Source: Burkholderiales bacterium
GTDB lineage: Bacteria; Pseudomonadota; Gammaproteobacteria; Burkholderiales; Casimicrobiaceae
DNA length: 64,000 nucleotides
Direction of reading: 5' to 3'
NCBI GenBank assembly: GCA_015075645.1
Contig: JABTUF010000002.1
Span: 677,205-741,204 of the forward strand
Shown: piece after piece, positions 33,242-42,205 of the stretch
How positions within the stretch are numbered: position 1 is the stretch's first letter
Layout of the letters: every line of letters starts with the position of its first letter
Made by a program: the position numbers and the translations under genes
Notes under the pieces: generated by a model
The model's input: the letters and a program-made list of their open reading frames with translations, nothing else
What the model was told of the DNA's origin: nothing
Database searches by the model: none

Positions 33242-34864
33242 TCAGGCCGGCACCGTCGTCCGCTTCACGCCGGCGACGAAGCGCTGCAGCGTCTGCGACA
33301 GGACACCCGAGGGAATCATCGCCTCGACCAGCTGGAACTTTCCGCGCGTGGCGTGCGCTCGGGCGAGCGCGGCGGCGAGTTCACGCCGGGTGCGCACGCG
33401 CACGCCCTCACCGCCGAGCGCCGCGGCCGCATCGGCGAATTTCCAGTCGCCGAGATCGTGGAACGACGACTCCGGCTGGAACGTGCGCAGCATCTCCCAG
33501 CTCGCGTTGTTGAACACCACGACGATCGGGTCCCAGCCGTAGCGCGCGCAGTTGCCGAGTTCCCAGCCGGTCATCTGGAACGCGCCGTCGCCGACCAGCA
33601 CCAGCGGACGTTGCCCGGTCGCGGCCTGTACGCCGAGCGCCGCAGGCACGCCGAAGCCCATCGTCCCGTAGTAGCCGGGAGCGACGAGCGCGGTGTGCTC
33701 GACGTCCATCGCCGTGAACAGGCAGTCGCCGATGTCGGCGGCGATCGGCATCTTGCCCTGCGCGGCCATCAGGTCGTTGACCGCGGTCGCGATGTCGGCG
33801 GGCGCGATCGGCGCGTCGTCGGCGACGAGTCCGTAGGGAAACGCGTTGCGGCGGACTTCGAAGCGTCGTGCGGTCGCGGGCACGCGCGCGAGCAGCCGAT
33901 CGACCAGCGCGGCGAGCGGGATGTCCGGGTAGACGTGGTGGCCCATGACCACCTGCCCGTCGAGCGCGCGGATCGTGCGGCGCAGGTCGATCTTGCGGCC
34001 GGACACCGCGAAGTTGGTGTCGCAGACGATCTCGCCCAAAAGCATGAGGCTGTCGGAGGACTCGACGAGTTGCGCGAGCCCGGGCTCGCCCGCGACGCCC
34101 ATGTAGGTGCCGACCAGCGGTGCGTTGGCGTCGGCGAGGAGGCCCCGCCCCATGAAACTCGTGACCACCGGCAATCCGAGCCGGCGCGAGAGCTCGGCGA
34201 CCTGCGCCTCGAGCCCGTAGCGGCGGACCTCGATCCCGGCCATCAGCACCGGCGACGTCGCCGCCGCGAGCCGCGCGAGCAACTCGTCGACGCACGCGGC
34301 GAGCGCGTCCTCGTCGATCGGCGCGGGCGGTTCCGCGACGACGCTCGCGCAGGGCACGCGCACCATGTCGCGCGGCAGTTCGAGGTAGACCGGCCGAGAG
34401 TGCCGCAGCGCCGACGCGAGCACGCGGGCGATGTCCGCGGGCGCCTTCGCCGCGTCGTCGAGGCGCGCGCGGTCGCAGGTGATCTCCTCGAAGATCCGGT
34501 ACTGCGAATCGAGCGTCTTCGCCTGGTGGTGCAGCAGCAGGCCGGAGCGCGCCTCGCCCTTGCCGGGTCCGCCGGAGAGCACGACGACCGGCGACTTCTC
34601 CGCGTACGCGCCGGCGATCGCGTTGACCATGTTGAGCGCGCCCGCGCCCCAGGTCACCGCGGCCACGCCGAGCCCGCCCTGCACGCGCGCCGACGCGTCG
34701 GCCGCGAAGCCGACTGCGGGCTCGTGCGAGAGCGTGTGGAGCGGCAGGATCCCCGACTCCTCGATGACGCGGAAGTACGGCAGCGCGAAGTCGCCGGGAA
34801 TGCCGAAGATCCGATGCGCTCCGTGCGCCTTCAGCGCGTGCAGCAGCGATTCGGTGAGGTTCAT
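33242..34864 (-). CDS. ipdC: Indolepyruvate/phenylpyruvate decarboxylase, Azospirillum family
   Basis: 540 residues. TPP-dependent decarboxylase closely resembling Azospirillum IpdC from the N-terminus (A-H-R-I-F-G-I-P-G-D-F-A-L-P, catalytic E48 in S-H-E-P-A-V-G-F-A) to the TPP motif G-D-G-A-F-Q-M-T-G-W-E-L-G-N. The C-terminal F-N-N-A-S-W-E-M-L-R-T-F-Q-P also matches. It converts indolepyruvate or phenylpyruvate to the aldehyde, leading to indoleacetate or phenylacetate. A GAGG precedes the ATG. Two palindromic sites lie upstream. Confidence 0.9.
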   Translation of the reverse strand: MNLTESLLHALKAHGAHRIFGIPGDFALPYFRVIEESGILPLHTLSHEPAVGFAADASARVQGGLGVAAVTWGAGALNMVNAIAGAYAEKSPVVVLSGGPGKGEARSGLLLHHQAKTLDSQYRIFEEITCDRARLDDAAKAPADIARVLASALRHSRPVYLELPRDMVRVPCASVVAEPPAPIDEDALAACVDELLARLAAATSPVLMAGIEVRRYGLEAQVAELSRRLGLPVVTSFMGRGLLADANAPLVGTYMGVAGEPGLAQLVESSDSLMLLGEIVCDTNFAVSGRKIDLRRTIRALDGQVVMGHHVYPDIPLAALVDRLLARVPATARRFEVRRNAFPYGLVADDAPIAPADIATAVNDLMAAQGKMPIAADIGDCLFTAMDVEHTALVAPGYYGTMGFGVPAALGVQAATGQRPLVLVGDGAFQMTGWELGNCARYGWDPIVVVFNNASWEMLRTFQPESSFHDLGDWKFADAAAALGGEGVRVRTRRELAAALARAHATRGKFQLVEAMIPSGVLSQTLQRFVAGVKRTTVPA

Positions 34865-34922
34865 CGCGGGGCCTCGAAATCGGGTCGAAGCCGCCATCGT
34901 GCGCCGGACCGCGGCGGTCGTG

Positions 34923-34969
34923 GCGCATCGATCATGCGCCCTATGTCTATCACGCGCATGATTCATGCG
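34923..34969. promoter_or_regulatory. Paired palindromic operators upstream of ipdC
   Basis: Two copies of GCGCAT-N4-CATGCG, at 34923-34938 and 34954-34969, are exactly 31 bp apart (about three helical turns). The second sits in the perfect palindrome CGCATGA-T-TCATGCG. A TTGCGCAA palindrome follows at 34984-34991. Their position 59-105 bp upstream of the ipdC ATG suggests control of ipdC by a dimeric regulator that is not identified. Confidence 0.5.
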
Positions 34970-35069
34970 TGTTGTCGTGACATTGCGCAATAATGATTGT
35001 CTCCTGACCCGGAGGGCGCGGGCATGCGACCGCGACACCGGTTGCGGCCGCTCGCGCCGCACGCGCAAC

Positions 35070-35121
35070 GGTGGGCGGCAGGCGCCGCGGCTACTGGTGG
35101 GTGGCAGGCGCCGCGGCTACT
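35070..35121. repeat. 26-bp tandem duplication at the 3' end of the RraA-like gene
   Basis: Two adjacent copies of a 26-bp unit, 35070-35095 and 35096-35121, differ at one base. The second contains the TAG stop of the RraA-like gene, so the duplication copied the gene's end downstream of itself. Confidence 0.8.
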
Positions 35122-35851
35122 TGTAGCGGGTGCGCGCGATCTGCGCGAGGCCCACGCCGGCGGCGATGTCCTTGCGCTGCCGGCGGTCGCCCTCGTCGAT
35201 GCGTCGCGCTTCGGAGAGCACCGCGTCGACCTGTGCGTACGGCACGACGACGACGCCGGCGTCGTCGGCCAGCACGAGGTCGCCTGCGTCCACCGTGACA
35301 CCGGCGATCCGCACGCGACCGTTGATCGCGACGGTCTGCAGGCGCCACTTGCCGGTCGCGGGCGTGACGCCACGGGCCCAGATCGGGAACCGCTGCGCGC
35401 GCGCGACCTCGGGATCGCGGTACGAACCGTCGACGACGGCGCCGGCGAGCTTCGCTCGGCGCGCCACCGTGGCGGACTGTCCGCCCAGGTTCGACACGCC
35501 GGTGAGGCCTTCGATCACCACCACGTCGCCCGGCGAGGCGAGGTTGTAGGCCTCGTGCTCGCCCATCTTGCCGACCCGCTCCAGCGCGGCGCGCGTGGGC
35601 GTCACCGCTCGCTCGACGTTCCGCACCGTGACCGCCTGTCCGACGATGCGCGTTCCCGGCATCGAGGACGGCAGCACCGCGCCCGGAATGACGCCCTGCA
35701 GGCCGAGCAGGTCGAGGCTGTCGGACACCGTGCCGGTGAGGTCGGTCAGGCGCGCGAACGACTTCAGCGTGGCCTCGGGCAGCCGCTCGAATTCGAGGCG
35801 CACGATCGCCTCGGGCGGAACGCGGCCGGTGAGCTTTCGGCGGGCCGCCAT
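35117..35851 (-). CDS. RraA-like family protein
   Basis: 244 residues. It has the RraA-like core: V-S-D-S-L-D-L-L-G-L-Q-G (~43), P-G-D-V-V-V-I-E-G, A-K-L-A-G-A-V-V-D-G-S-Y-R-D (the D-G-x-x-R-D motif, ~145) and G-D-L-V-L-A-D-D-A-G-V-V-V-V. It is probably a 4-hydroxy-4-methyl-2-oxoglutarate/4-carboxy-4-hydroxy-2-oxoadipate aldolase-type lyase. The ATG lies 2 bp after the SDR stop, so the two are cotranscribed. It is only distantly similar to the RraA-like gene at 23386. Confidence 0.8.
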   Translation of the reverse strand: MAARRKLTGRVPPEAIVRLEFERLPEATLKSFARLTDLTGTVSDSLDLLGLQGVIPGAVLPSSMPGTRIVGQAVTVRNVERAVTPTRAALERVGKMGEHEAYNLASPGDVVVIEGLTGVSNLGGQSATVARRAKLAGAVVDGSYRDPEVARAQRFPIWARGVTPATGKWRLQTVAINGRVRIAGVTVDAGDLVLADDAGVVVVPYAQVDAVLSEARRIDEGDRRQRKDIAAGVGLAQIARTRYK

Positions 35852-35853
35852 GG

Positions 35854-36618
35854 TCAGCTCATCAGGCCGCCGTCGACCATCAGCACCGAGCCGGTGACGT
35901 AGCTCGACATCGACGAGGCGAGGAACAGCACGCAGGTGGCGATCTCGTCCGGCTGCGCGTGGCGCTTGAGCGGCACCGTCTGGTTCAACTGATCGGTCAC
36001 CGAGAAGCCCAGGATCGCGCTCATCTCGTTCTCGATACCGGTCTGGAACGCGTTGTCGACCGGTCCGGGGTTGACGCAGTTGATGCGGATGCCGCGCGCG
36101 GCCGCGGGCTTGGTCGCCGTGCGCATGATGCCGATCTGCGCGTGCTTGGCGGCCACGTAGCTCATGTTGGTGCCGACGCCGCCGCGCACGCCGGCGAGAC
36201 TCGAAGTGATGACGATGCTGCCGCCCTCGCGCATGCGCGGCAGCCCGTACTTGCACACGAGGAACGCGCCGCGCGCGTGGATCGCCATCGTGCGGTCGAA
36301 CGCCTCCTCCGGATAGTCGACCAGCGGCGCGTTGTGGCCGGCGTTGCCGGCGTTGCTGAACAGCACGTCGATCGCCCCGAAGCGCGCCACCGCCGCGTCG
36401 AGGAAGCCGCGCACGTGGTCGGCGTTCGACACGTCGCCGGCGAACGTCGCGACCCGCGCGCCGGCGGCGAGTTCGGCCGTCGCGCGCGCGAGCGCCTCGG
36501 CACCGAGGTCCACCAGCATCAGCTTCGCGCCTTCGGCGAGGAACCGGCGCGCGGTCGCGAGGCCGACGCTGCCGGCGCCGCCGGTGATCACGCAAACCTT
36601 GTCGTCGAGCAGGGCCAT
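35854..36618 (-). CDS. Short-chain dehydrogenase/reductase
   Basis: 254 residues, classical SDR: T-G-G-A-G-S-V-G (~12-19), N-A-G (~92), catalytic Ser in I-T-S-S-L-A-G and Y-V-A-A-K (~155-159), and the C-terminal S-Y-V-T-G-S-V-L-M-V-D-G-G. GGAGGAG precedes the ATG. It is the first gene of the SDR-RraA pair and is divergent from the branched-chain-type importer, which may carry the same substrate. Confidence 0.87.
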   Translation of the reverse strand: MALLDDKVCVITGGAGSVGLATARRFLAEGAKLMLVDLGAEALARATAELAAGARVATFAGDVSNADHVRGFLDAAVARFGAIDVLFSNAGNAGHNAPLVDYPEEAFDRTMAIHARGAFLVCKYGLPRMREGGSIVITSSLAGVRGGVGTNMSYVAAKHAQIGIMRTATKPAAARGIRINCVNPGPVDNAFQTGIENEMSAILGFSVTDQLNQTVPLKRHAQPDEIATCVLFLASSMSSYVTGSVLMVDGGLMS

Positions 36619-36846
36619 CGCTTCGTCTCCTCCGGCGTCGTGCGGGCCATGTTCGGGCAAGCCGCGGCAAAGCTCAAATCGTTGACGAAAATTCAACCAT
36701 GCCGATGAAAAACTGGGTTGACGGAGCTCCGACGGCTCCGGCATCGTTTCCGCGCCGACCCGCCTGCCCCGCGGCACGCGGCGCCGGGAACGACGCATGT
36801 CGCGGGCACCGCGCCCGCGTGCCGCACCGACCCTCCGGGAGACACC
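36619..36846. other. Divergent intergenic region between SDR and ABC operons
   Basis: 228 bp between the two divergent starts. The left third is AT-richer (around 36660-36710, tttgccgcgg-type and gacgaaaattcaac stretches) and probably holds the promoters. I could not define matched -35/-10 pairs or a clear operator. Confidence 0.4.
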
Positions 36847-37971
36847 ATGTCCAGCCGAACGATCCGTATGCTCGCCACCGGCCTCGCCCTGGCCGGCATG
36901 ACCGTCGCCTTTCCCGCGCTCGCGCAATCCAGGCCGGACATCGTGATCGGCGCGCTCCTGCCGCTCACCGGACCGCCGGCCCCCGTCGGCCTCGAGCAGC
37001 AGCAGGGCGTGCAGTTCGCGGTCGACCGCGTCAACGCCCGCGGCGGCCTGCACGGGCACAAGGTCCGCGTCGCCTACGAGGACAGCCAGGGGAAGCCCGA
37101 CGTCGCGGTGCTGTCGTTCAACCGCCTCCTCGACCTCGAGAACGTGCCGCTCGCGATCACGGCGTTCTCGTCGGTCTCGCTCGCCATCGCGCCGATCGCC
37201 ACGCGCAGGAAGGTCGTGCTGCTGAACGCCGCCGCGCAGTCGAACAAGCTCGAGAACGCCTCGCCGTTCCTGTTCAACACCATCCCGCTGGTGAAGGACG
37301 AGACCGGCGCGATCACCAACTACCTCTACCGGACGCTCGGCAAGAAGACCGCGGCCGTGATCTACGAGAACGTCGCGGCGGGCATCGACGGCAAGGACGA
37401 CTTCAAGCGCTCGTTCGAGGCGCTGGGCGGCAAGGTGCTCGCGGAGGAGCCGGTCGAGTTCGGCCTCACCAACTACCGCCCGACGCTGCTCAAGGCCGCC
37501 GCGGCGAAGCCCGACGTCGTGTTCGTGGTGATCACGCAGGGGCACCCGACCTTCGTCGAGCAGGCGGCGCAGACGCCGGGGCTCCCGGTGGTCGCCGGCA
37601 CGACCTTCGTCAATCCGCTGTGCTGCTACGCGGGGTCGGCCGGCTGGTACCAGTCGGCGATCAAGTCGGACATCGCCCCCGAGATCCGCGGCGCGTTCGT
37701 GAGCCGGTACAAGACCAAGGACATGGGCTTCTTCGCGCGCGAGTACTTCAACGCGACCGACATCGGCCTGCAGGCGATCGACCACGTGCTCGCGCAGGGC
37801 AAGCCGGTCACCGGGGAAGCGGTGCGCGACGCGATCTTCGCGATCAAGACCTTCCGTTCGAGCGTCGGCGACGTCACCTTCGACAGGAGCAACACCGCGA
37901 AGCGCGGCGTCGAGATCCAGCAGTACGCCGCGGATTCGCGCAAGGTGCTGGCGGTCGAAGGCGCGAAGTAG
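36847..37971 (+). CDS. Branched-chain-type ABC substrate-binding protein
   Basis: 374 residues. The signal peptide ends in F-P-A-L-A-Q (about 27). The mature Leu/Ile/Val-binding-type fold has I-G-A-L-L-P-L-T-G-P, Y-E-D-S-Q-G-K-P and A-V-I-Y-E-N-V-A-A-G. GGGAG precedes the ATG. In this family many members bind aromatic or dicarboxylic acids rather than amino acids. It is the first gene of a complete five-gene importer. Confidence 0.88.
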   Translation: MSSRTIRMLATGLALAGMTVAFPALAQSRPDIVIGALLPLTGPPAPVGLEQQQGVQFAVDRVNARGGLHGHKVRVAYEDSQGKPDVAVLSFNRLLDLENVPLAITAFSSVSLAIAPIATRRKVVLLNAAAQSNKLENASPFLFNTIPLVKDETGAITNYLYRTLGKKTAAVIYENVAAGIDGKDDFKRSFEALGGKVLAEEPVEFGLTNYRPTLLKAAAAKPDVVFVVITQGHPTFVEQAAQTPGLPVVAGTTFVNPLCCYAGSAGWYQSAIKSDIAPEIRGAFVSRYKTKDMGFFAREYFNATDIGLQAIDHVLAQGKPVTGEAVRDAIFAIKTFRSSVGDVTFDRSNTAKRGVEIQQYAADSRKVLAVEGAK

Positions 37972-37990
37972 GGAGCGCCGACCCAAGACG

Positions 37991-38851
37991 ATGCTCGCGC
38001 TGCAACTCCTCGTCGACGGCCTGATCAGCGGCTGCGCGATCGGGCTCGTCGCGGTCAGCTTCTCGCTCTACTACTCGACCACGCGGGTCTTCCACGTCGC
38101 GCACGCCGGCGTCTACACCGTCGGCGGGTACGGCGCCTGGTACGCCGCGACCCTCGGCGCGCCGTTCGCGCTGGCGGCCATCGCCGGCGTGGCGCTCGCG
38201 GCGATCGCGGGGGTCGTGATCCAGCGCGGCCTCTACGACGTCCTCGAACGGAGAGAGGCCACGCCGCTCGTCTTCCTGATCGCCTCGCTCGGCGCGCTCG
38301 CGATCCTGCAGAACCTGATGGCGATGGCGTTCACGCCGAACATCCTGAGCTTTCCCTATCCGTGGCGGACCGACACGGTCGGCGTCGGCGCGGTGCGCGT
38401 GAGCCTCGCGCAGGTCGTGGTCGCGGCGACCAGCGTCGCGGCGTTCTGCGCGCTCCTCTGGATGTCGCGGCGCACGCTGCTCGGCCGGAGGATCCGCGCG
38501 GTCGCGTCGAATCCGTTCCTGGCCGAGGTCACCTGCCTGCGCCCGCGCTCGGTGTACCTCGTGGTGATGCTGATCGCCTCGGCCGCGGTCGCGCTCGCCG
38601 GCATCACGGTCAGCCTCGACCAGGCGATGCAGCCCTACACCGGCGTGCTGGTGCTCCTCACCGCGACCATCGCCGTCATCGCCGGGGGCATCGGGAGCCT
38701 CACCGGCGCGTTCGTCATCGGCGTGGCGCTGTCGGTGCTGCAGAACCTCGCGTTGATCGTGATGCCCGGGCGCTGGAGCATCGCCGCCACCTTCGGCCTC
38801 TTCATCGTGTTCATCCTGGTCCGGCCGCAGGGCCTGTTCCGCGCCCGCTGA
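37991..38851 (+). CDS. Branched-chain-type ABC permease LivH-like
   Basis: 286 residues, about eight transmembrane segments, beginning L-Q-L-L-V-D-G-L-I-S-G-C-A-I-G-L as in LivH. It carries the E-V-T-C-L-R-P-R-S-V-Y-L cytoplasmic coupling region near 178. It forms the channel with the LivM-like protein 7 bp downstream. Confidence 0.9.
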   Translation: MLALQLLVDGLISGCAIGLVAVSFSLYYSTTRVFHVAHAGVYTVGGYGAWYAATLGAPFALAAIAGVALAAIAGVVIQRGLYDVLERREATPLVFLIASLGALAILQNLMAMAFTPNILSFPYPWRTDTVGVGAVRVSLAQVVVAATSVAAFCALLWMSRRTLLGRRIRAVASNPFLAEVTCLRPRSVYLVVMLIASAAVALAGITVSLDQAMQPYTGVLVLLTATIAVIAGGIGSLTGAFVIGVALSVLQNLALIVMPGRWSIAATFGLFIVFILVRPQGLFRAR

Positions 38852-38858
38852 GCTCGCC

Positions 38859-39722
38859 ATGTCCTTCGTCCTCACCTACCTCGTGCTCGCGTGCATCTAC
38901 TCGATCGCGTCGCTGTCGACCAACCTCCTGGTCGGCATCATCGGCATCTTCTCGGTGTCGCAGGCGGCGATCATCGGCGTCGGCGCGTACACGGTCGCAC
39001 TGCTGCTCCTGCACGGCGTGCTGCCGTTCTCGCTCGCGGTCCTCGTGGCGCTGGTCCTGTGCGCCGCGCTGAACGTGCTGCTCGCGCTGCCGTCGCTGCG
39101 CGTGGCCGGCGACTATTTCGTCGTCACCTCGTTCGGCTGCCAGCTCGTCGCCACCGCGATCTTCATCAACTGGGCGACGCTGACCGGCGGCGCCTCGGGA
39201 CTGGTCGGCATTCCGGGCGCGGAACTCTTCGGCCGCGCGGCCGACAGCACCGCCGGCTTCCTCGTCCTGTCCGCGGGCTTCCTCGCGCTCGCGTGCCTGA
39301 GCTACTGGCTGCTGATGCGCTCGCCGTTCGGCAAGATCGTGCACGCGATCCGCCAGGACGAACTCGCGGTGGCGGCGGCCGGACGCAACGTGCTGCGCGC
39401 GAAGCTCAGCATCGCGGCCGTGTCGGGCATCTACGCCGGTGCGGCCGGAGCGCTGTTCGCGACCTACCTCGGGTTCATCGACCCGACGTCGTTCGACCTG
39501 CACGCCTCGATCCTCATCCTGACCATGCTCGTGGTCGGCGGCGCGCGCACGCTGGCGGGATCGCTGGTCGGGGCGTTCCTGCTCCTCGCGCTGCCGCAGG
39601 CGCTGAACCTGATCGACGTCCCGTCGACGCTGGTGGGACCGCTGCGCCAGTTCATCTACGGCGTCCTCCTGATCGTGTTCATGCTCTACCGGCCGCAGGG
39701 CATCGCGGGCCGGCGCATCTGA
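38859..39722 (+). CDS. Branched-chain-type ABC permease LivM-like
   Basis: 287 residues, about eight transmembrane segments. Typical G-I-F-S-V-S-Q-A-A-I-I-G-V-G-A-Y near 30, the coupling loop R-Q-D-E-L-A-V-A-A-A-G-R-N (about 165-177), and the C-terminal Y-R-P-Q-G. It is shorter than E. coli LivM, as in many proteobacterial importers of this class. Confidence 0.9.
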   Translation: MSFVLTYLVLACIYSIASLSTNLLVGIIGIFSVSQAAIIGVGAYTVALLLLHGVLPFSLAVLVALVLCAALNVLLALPSLRVAGDYFVVTSFGCQLVATAIFINWATLTGGASGLVGIPGAELFGRAADSTAGFLVLSAGFLALACLSYWLLMRSPFGKIVHAIRQDELAVAAAGRNVLRAKLSIAAVSGIYAGAAGALFATYLGFIDPTSFDLHASILILTMLVVGGARTLAGSLVGAFLLLALPQALNLIDVPSTLVGPLRQFIYGVLLIVFMLYRPQGIAGRRI

Positions 39723-39729
39723 TCCACCG

Positions 39730-40494
39730 ATGACCGCCTATCTCGACGTCCGCGCGGTGTCGAAGCGCTTCGGCGGCCTGCAGGCGCTCGACGCCTGCTC
39801 GTTCACCATCGAGCGCAACCGCTCCACCTGCCTCGTCGGTCCCAACGGCGCGGGCAAGACGACGATCTTCAACGTCATCACCGGATTCATCCGGCCCGAC
39901 CAGGGGTCGATCGCGTTCTCCGGCCGCCCGCTCGGCGGGCTCAATCCGCGGCAGGTCGTCGACGCCGGCATCGCGCGCACGTTCCAGAATCTGCGCCTGT
40001 TCGACGAGATGACCGCGCTCGAGAACGTCATCGTGTACCTGCGCGGCGACGCGGCGACGAGCCCGACGAGCGCGCTGCTGCGGCCGTTCCGCACGCACGC
40101 CGAACAGAAGCGCAAGGCCGAGGCGGCGCACGCGTTCCTCGAGGAGGTGGGACTCGCCCACAAGGCCGGCGAGGTCGTGCGCAACCTGAGCTACGGCCAG
40201 CAGAAGCTCCTGTGCATCGCGCGCGTGCTCGCGACCGGGGCGGAACTGCTGCTGCTCGACGAACCGACCTCGGGCCTGAGCCAGTCGGCGCTCACCGCGA
40301 TGGTCGACATGGTCGAGCGGCTGCGCGCGACCGGCCGGACGCTGCTCGTCGTCGAGCACAACACGCGCGTCGTGCAGCGCATCGCCGACGAGATCCTGTT
40401 CCTGCACCAGGGCCGGCTCGTCTCGCGCGGCACGCCCGCCGAGATCCTCGCCGATCCCTCGCTCGCCGCGATCTACTTCGGCGGCGCGGACTGA
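39730..40494 (+). CDS. Branched-chain-type ABC ATPase LivG-like
   Basis: 254 residues. Walker A G-P-N-G-A-G-K-T-T (~38), R-T-F-Q-N-L-R-L-F, signature L-S-Y-G-Q-Q-K-L-L, Walker B L-L-L-L-D-E-P-T-S-G-L, and V-V-E-H-N switch. The A-x-A-R-T-F-Q-N motif and the Y-G-Q-Q signature are characteristic of LivG. It starts 7 bp after livM-like gene. Confidence 0.91.
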   Translation: MTAYLDVRAVSKRFGGLQALDACSFTIERNRSTCLVGPNGAGKTTIFNVITGFIRPDQGSIAFSGRPLGGLNPRQVVDAGIARTFQNLRLFDEMTALENVIVYLRGDAATSPTSALLRPFRTHAEQKRKAEAAHAFLEEVGLAHKAGEVVRNLSYGQQKLLCIARVLATGAELLLLDEPTSGLSQSALTAMVDMVERLRATGRTLLVVEHNTRVVQRIADEILFLHQGRLVSRGTPAEILADPSLAAIYFGGAD

Positions 40495-40517
40495 CGTCCA
40501 CCGATCGCGAGACCGCC

Positions 40518-41231
40518 ATGCCGGCCGGAAACGTCGTGCTCGAGGTGAAGCGCCTCGCCGCGGGCTACCGCGACAAGGTGGTCATCCGCGACGTCTCGTT
40601 CACGCTCGCGCCGGGCGAGGTGATGGCGTTCTTCGGGCACAACGGCGCGGGCAAGTCGACCACGCTGCGCACCATCCTCGGAGCGCTGCGCCCGGTCGAA
40701 GGCGAGGTGTGGCTCGACGGGGAGCGGGTCGACGCGCTCCCCATTCCCGACCGGGTCGCGCGCGGCCTGCGCTACCTGCCCGACCGGCGCGGCGTGTTCC
40801 CCGACCTGACCGTCGAGGAGAACCTCGACGTCGTCGGGAGGATGACCGTGGTGCGCGACGGAGCGTCGGTGTCGATCGACGACGTGCTGCACATGCTGCC
40901 GCTGCTCGCGTCGCGCAGGCAGGCGCTCGCCGGCTCGATGAGCGGCGGCCAGCAGCAGATGCTGGCGTTCGGCCTCGCGCTCCTGGGCTCGCCGCGCTGC
41001 ATCCTGCTGGAGGAGCCGTCGATCGGGCTGCAGCCGGATCTCGTCGAGCAGCTCTTCGGCGAGATCCGCGGCATCTGCACGCGGCTCTCGATCAGCGCGA
41101 TCCTGGTCGAGCACAAGATCGCCTCGGCGATGAAGATCGCCGACCACGTCCTCATCATGAACAACGGCGAGGTGGTATTCGACGGCCCGCCATCCGCCGC
41201 GCAGGCCTCGAATTTCTGGGAGTATTTCTAG
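40518..41231 (+). CDS. Branched-chain-type ABC ATPase LivF-like
   Basis: 237 residues. Walker A G-H-N-G-A-G-K-S-T, Y-L-P-D-R-R-G-V-F-P-D-L-T-V-E-E-N, signature M-S-G-G-Q-Q-Q-M, and L-E-E-P-S-I-G-L-Q-P replacing the usual L-D-E-P, an E for D in Walker B seen in some LivF proteins. Its TAG overlaps the TAG of the convergent LysR gene by two bases. Confidence 0.9.
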   Translation: MPAGNVVLEVKRLAAGYRDKVVIRDVSFTLAPGEVMAFFGHNGAGKSTTLRTILGALRPVEGEVWLDGERVDALPIPDRVARGLRYLPDRRGVFPDLTVEENLDVVGRMTVVRDGASVSIDDVLHMLPLLASRRQALAGSMSGGQQQMLAFGLALLGSPRCILLEEPSIGLQPDLVEQLFGEIRGICTRLSISAILVEHKIASAMKIADHVLIMNNGEVVFDGPPSAAQASNFWEYF

Positions 41232-42205
41232 TGGGCGGCCCTGCGCGAGCGGGTCGCCGCGCGCTTCGCTCCGCCGGACACGCGCACAGGCTCGGCGAGC
41301 GCGGCGCGCACGAGCCGCGCTTCCTTCAGCACCCAGTCGCGGAACGCCGCGAGGTGCGGCGTGCGCTCGTGCTGCCGCTCGTAGACCAGGTGGAAGGCCT
41401 CGTCGCCCGCGAGCACGAACGCCAGCGGGATCACCAGATGCCCGGCGCGGAGGTCTTCGCCGAGGAAGCCGCGCTCACCCAGCGCGACGCCGAGCCCCTC
41501 CTCGGCCGCCTGGTAGGCGAGCGCGGAGTTCTCGAGCTCGATGTAGTGCTTCGGCTTGAGGTCCGGCGCGCCGGCGGCCGCGAGCCAGCGCGGCCACGCC
41601 TGCGGACGCAGGCCCGAACCCAGCAGCGCATGCGCGCGCAGGTCGCCGACCGTCGCGAGCGGCGGTCCGCGCTCGATGAGCCTCGCACTGCAGATCGCGA
41701 CGAGCTGACTGTCGAACATCCGGTGGCTCGCGAGTTCCGGCGGCCAAGGACCGTGGCCGACGCGGATCACCAGGTCGGAAGCGTGGCGGTCGAACTCGAG
41801 CTCGGCCGAGGTGAGCGTCGTGCGGAACGACAGCGGCATCTGCGGGTGGCTCGCGTGGATGCGCGGCAGGCGCGGGAACAGCCAGCGCATCGCCACCACT
41901 TCGGAGCACATCACGCGCAGCGGACGCTCGCGACGGTCGGCGGCGAGCGCGCTGGTGGCGTCGCCCAGCCGGTCGAACGCCGCGACCACGGCCTTGTGGT
42001 AGACGATCGCCTCGGGCGTCAGGCGCACCTGCCGGTTGGCGCGCGTGAACAGGCGAACGCCGAGCAGATCCTCCAGCGTCTTGACGTGCCGGCTGATCGC
42101 GCCCGGCGTGACGTGCAGCTCCTGCGCGGCGCGGGCGAAGCTCTCGTGCCTGCCGGCCGCCTCGAACGCGCGGACGGCATTGAGCGGTGGCAGCGGGCGC
42201 CGCAT
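41228..42205 (-). CDS. LysR-family regulator, GcvA-like
   Basis: 325 residues. N-terminal HTH L-N-A-V-R-A-F-E-A-A-G-R-H-E-S-F with T-P-G-A-I-S-R-H-V-K (about 10-40), then a periplasmic-binding-type effector domain. The subgroup resembles GcvA/AmpR. It is translated from an ATG overlapping the stop of the upstream dehydrogenase gene (TGATG); a GTG one codon earlier is possible. It probably regulates the adjacent dehydrogenase/lactonase or the importer convergent to it. Confidence 0.86.
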   Translation of the reverse strand: MRRPLPPLNAVRAFEAAGRHESFARAAQELHVTPGAISRHVKTLEDLLGVRLFTRANRQVRLTPEAIVYHKAVVAAFDRLGDATSALAADRRERPLRVMCSEVVAMRWLFPRLPRIHASHPQMPLSFRTTLTSAELEFDRHASDLVIRVGHGPWPPELASHRMFDSQLVAICSARLIERGPPLATVGDLRAHALLGSGLRPQAWPRWLAAAGAPDLKPKHYIELENSALAYQAAEEGLGVALGERGFLGEDLRAGHLVIPLAFVLAGDEAFHLVYERQHERTPHLAAFRDWVLKEARLVRAALAEPVRVSGGAKRAATRSRRAAH

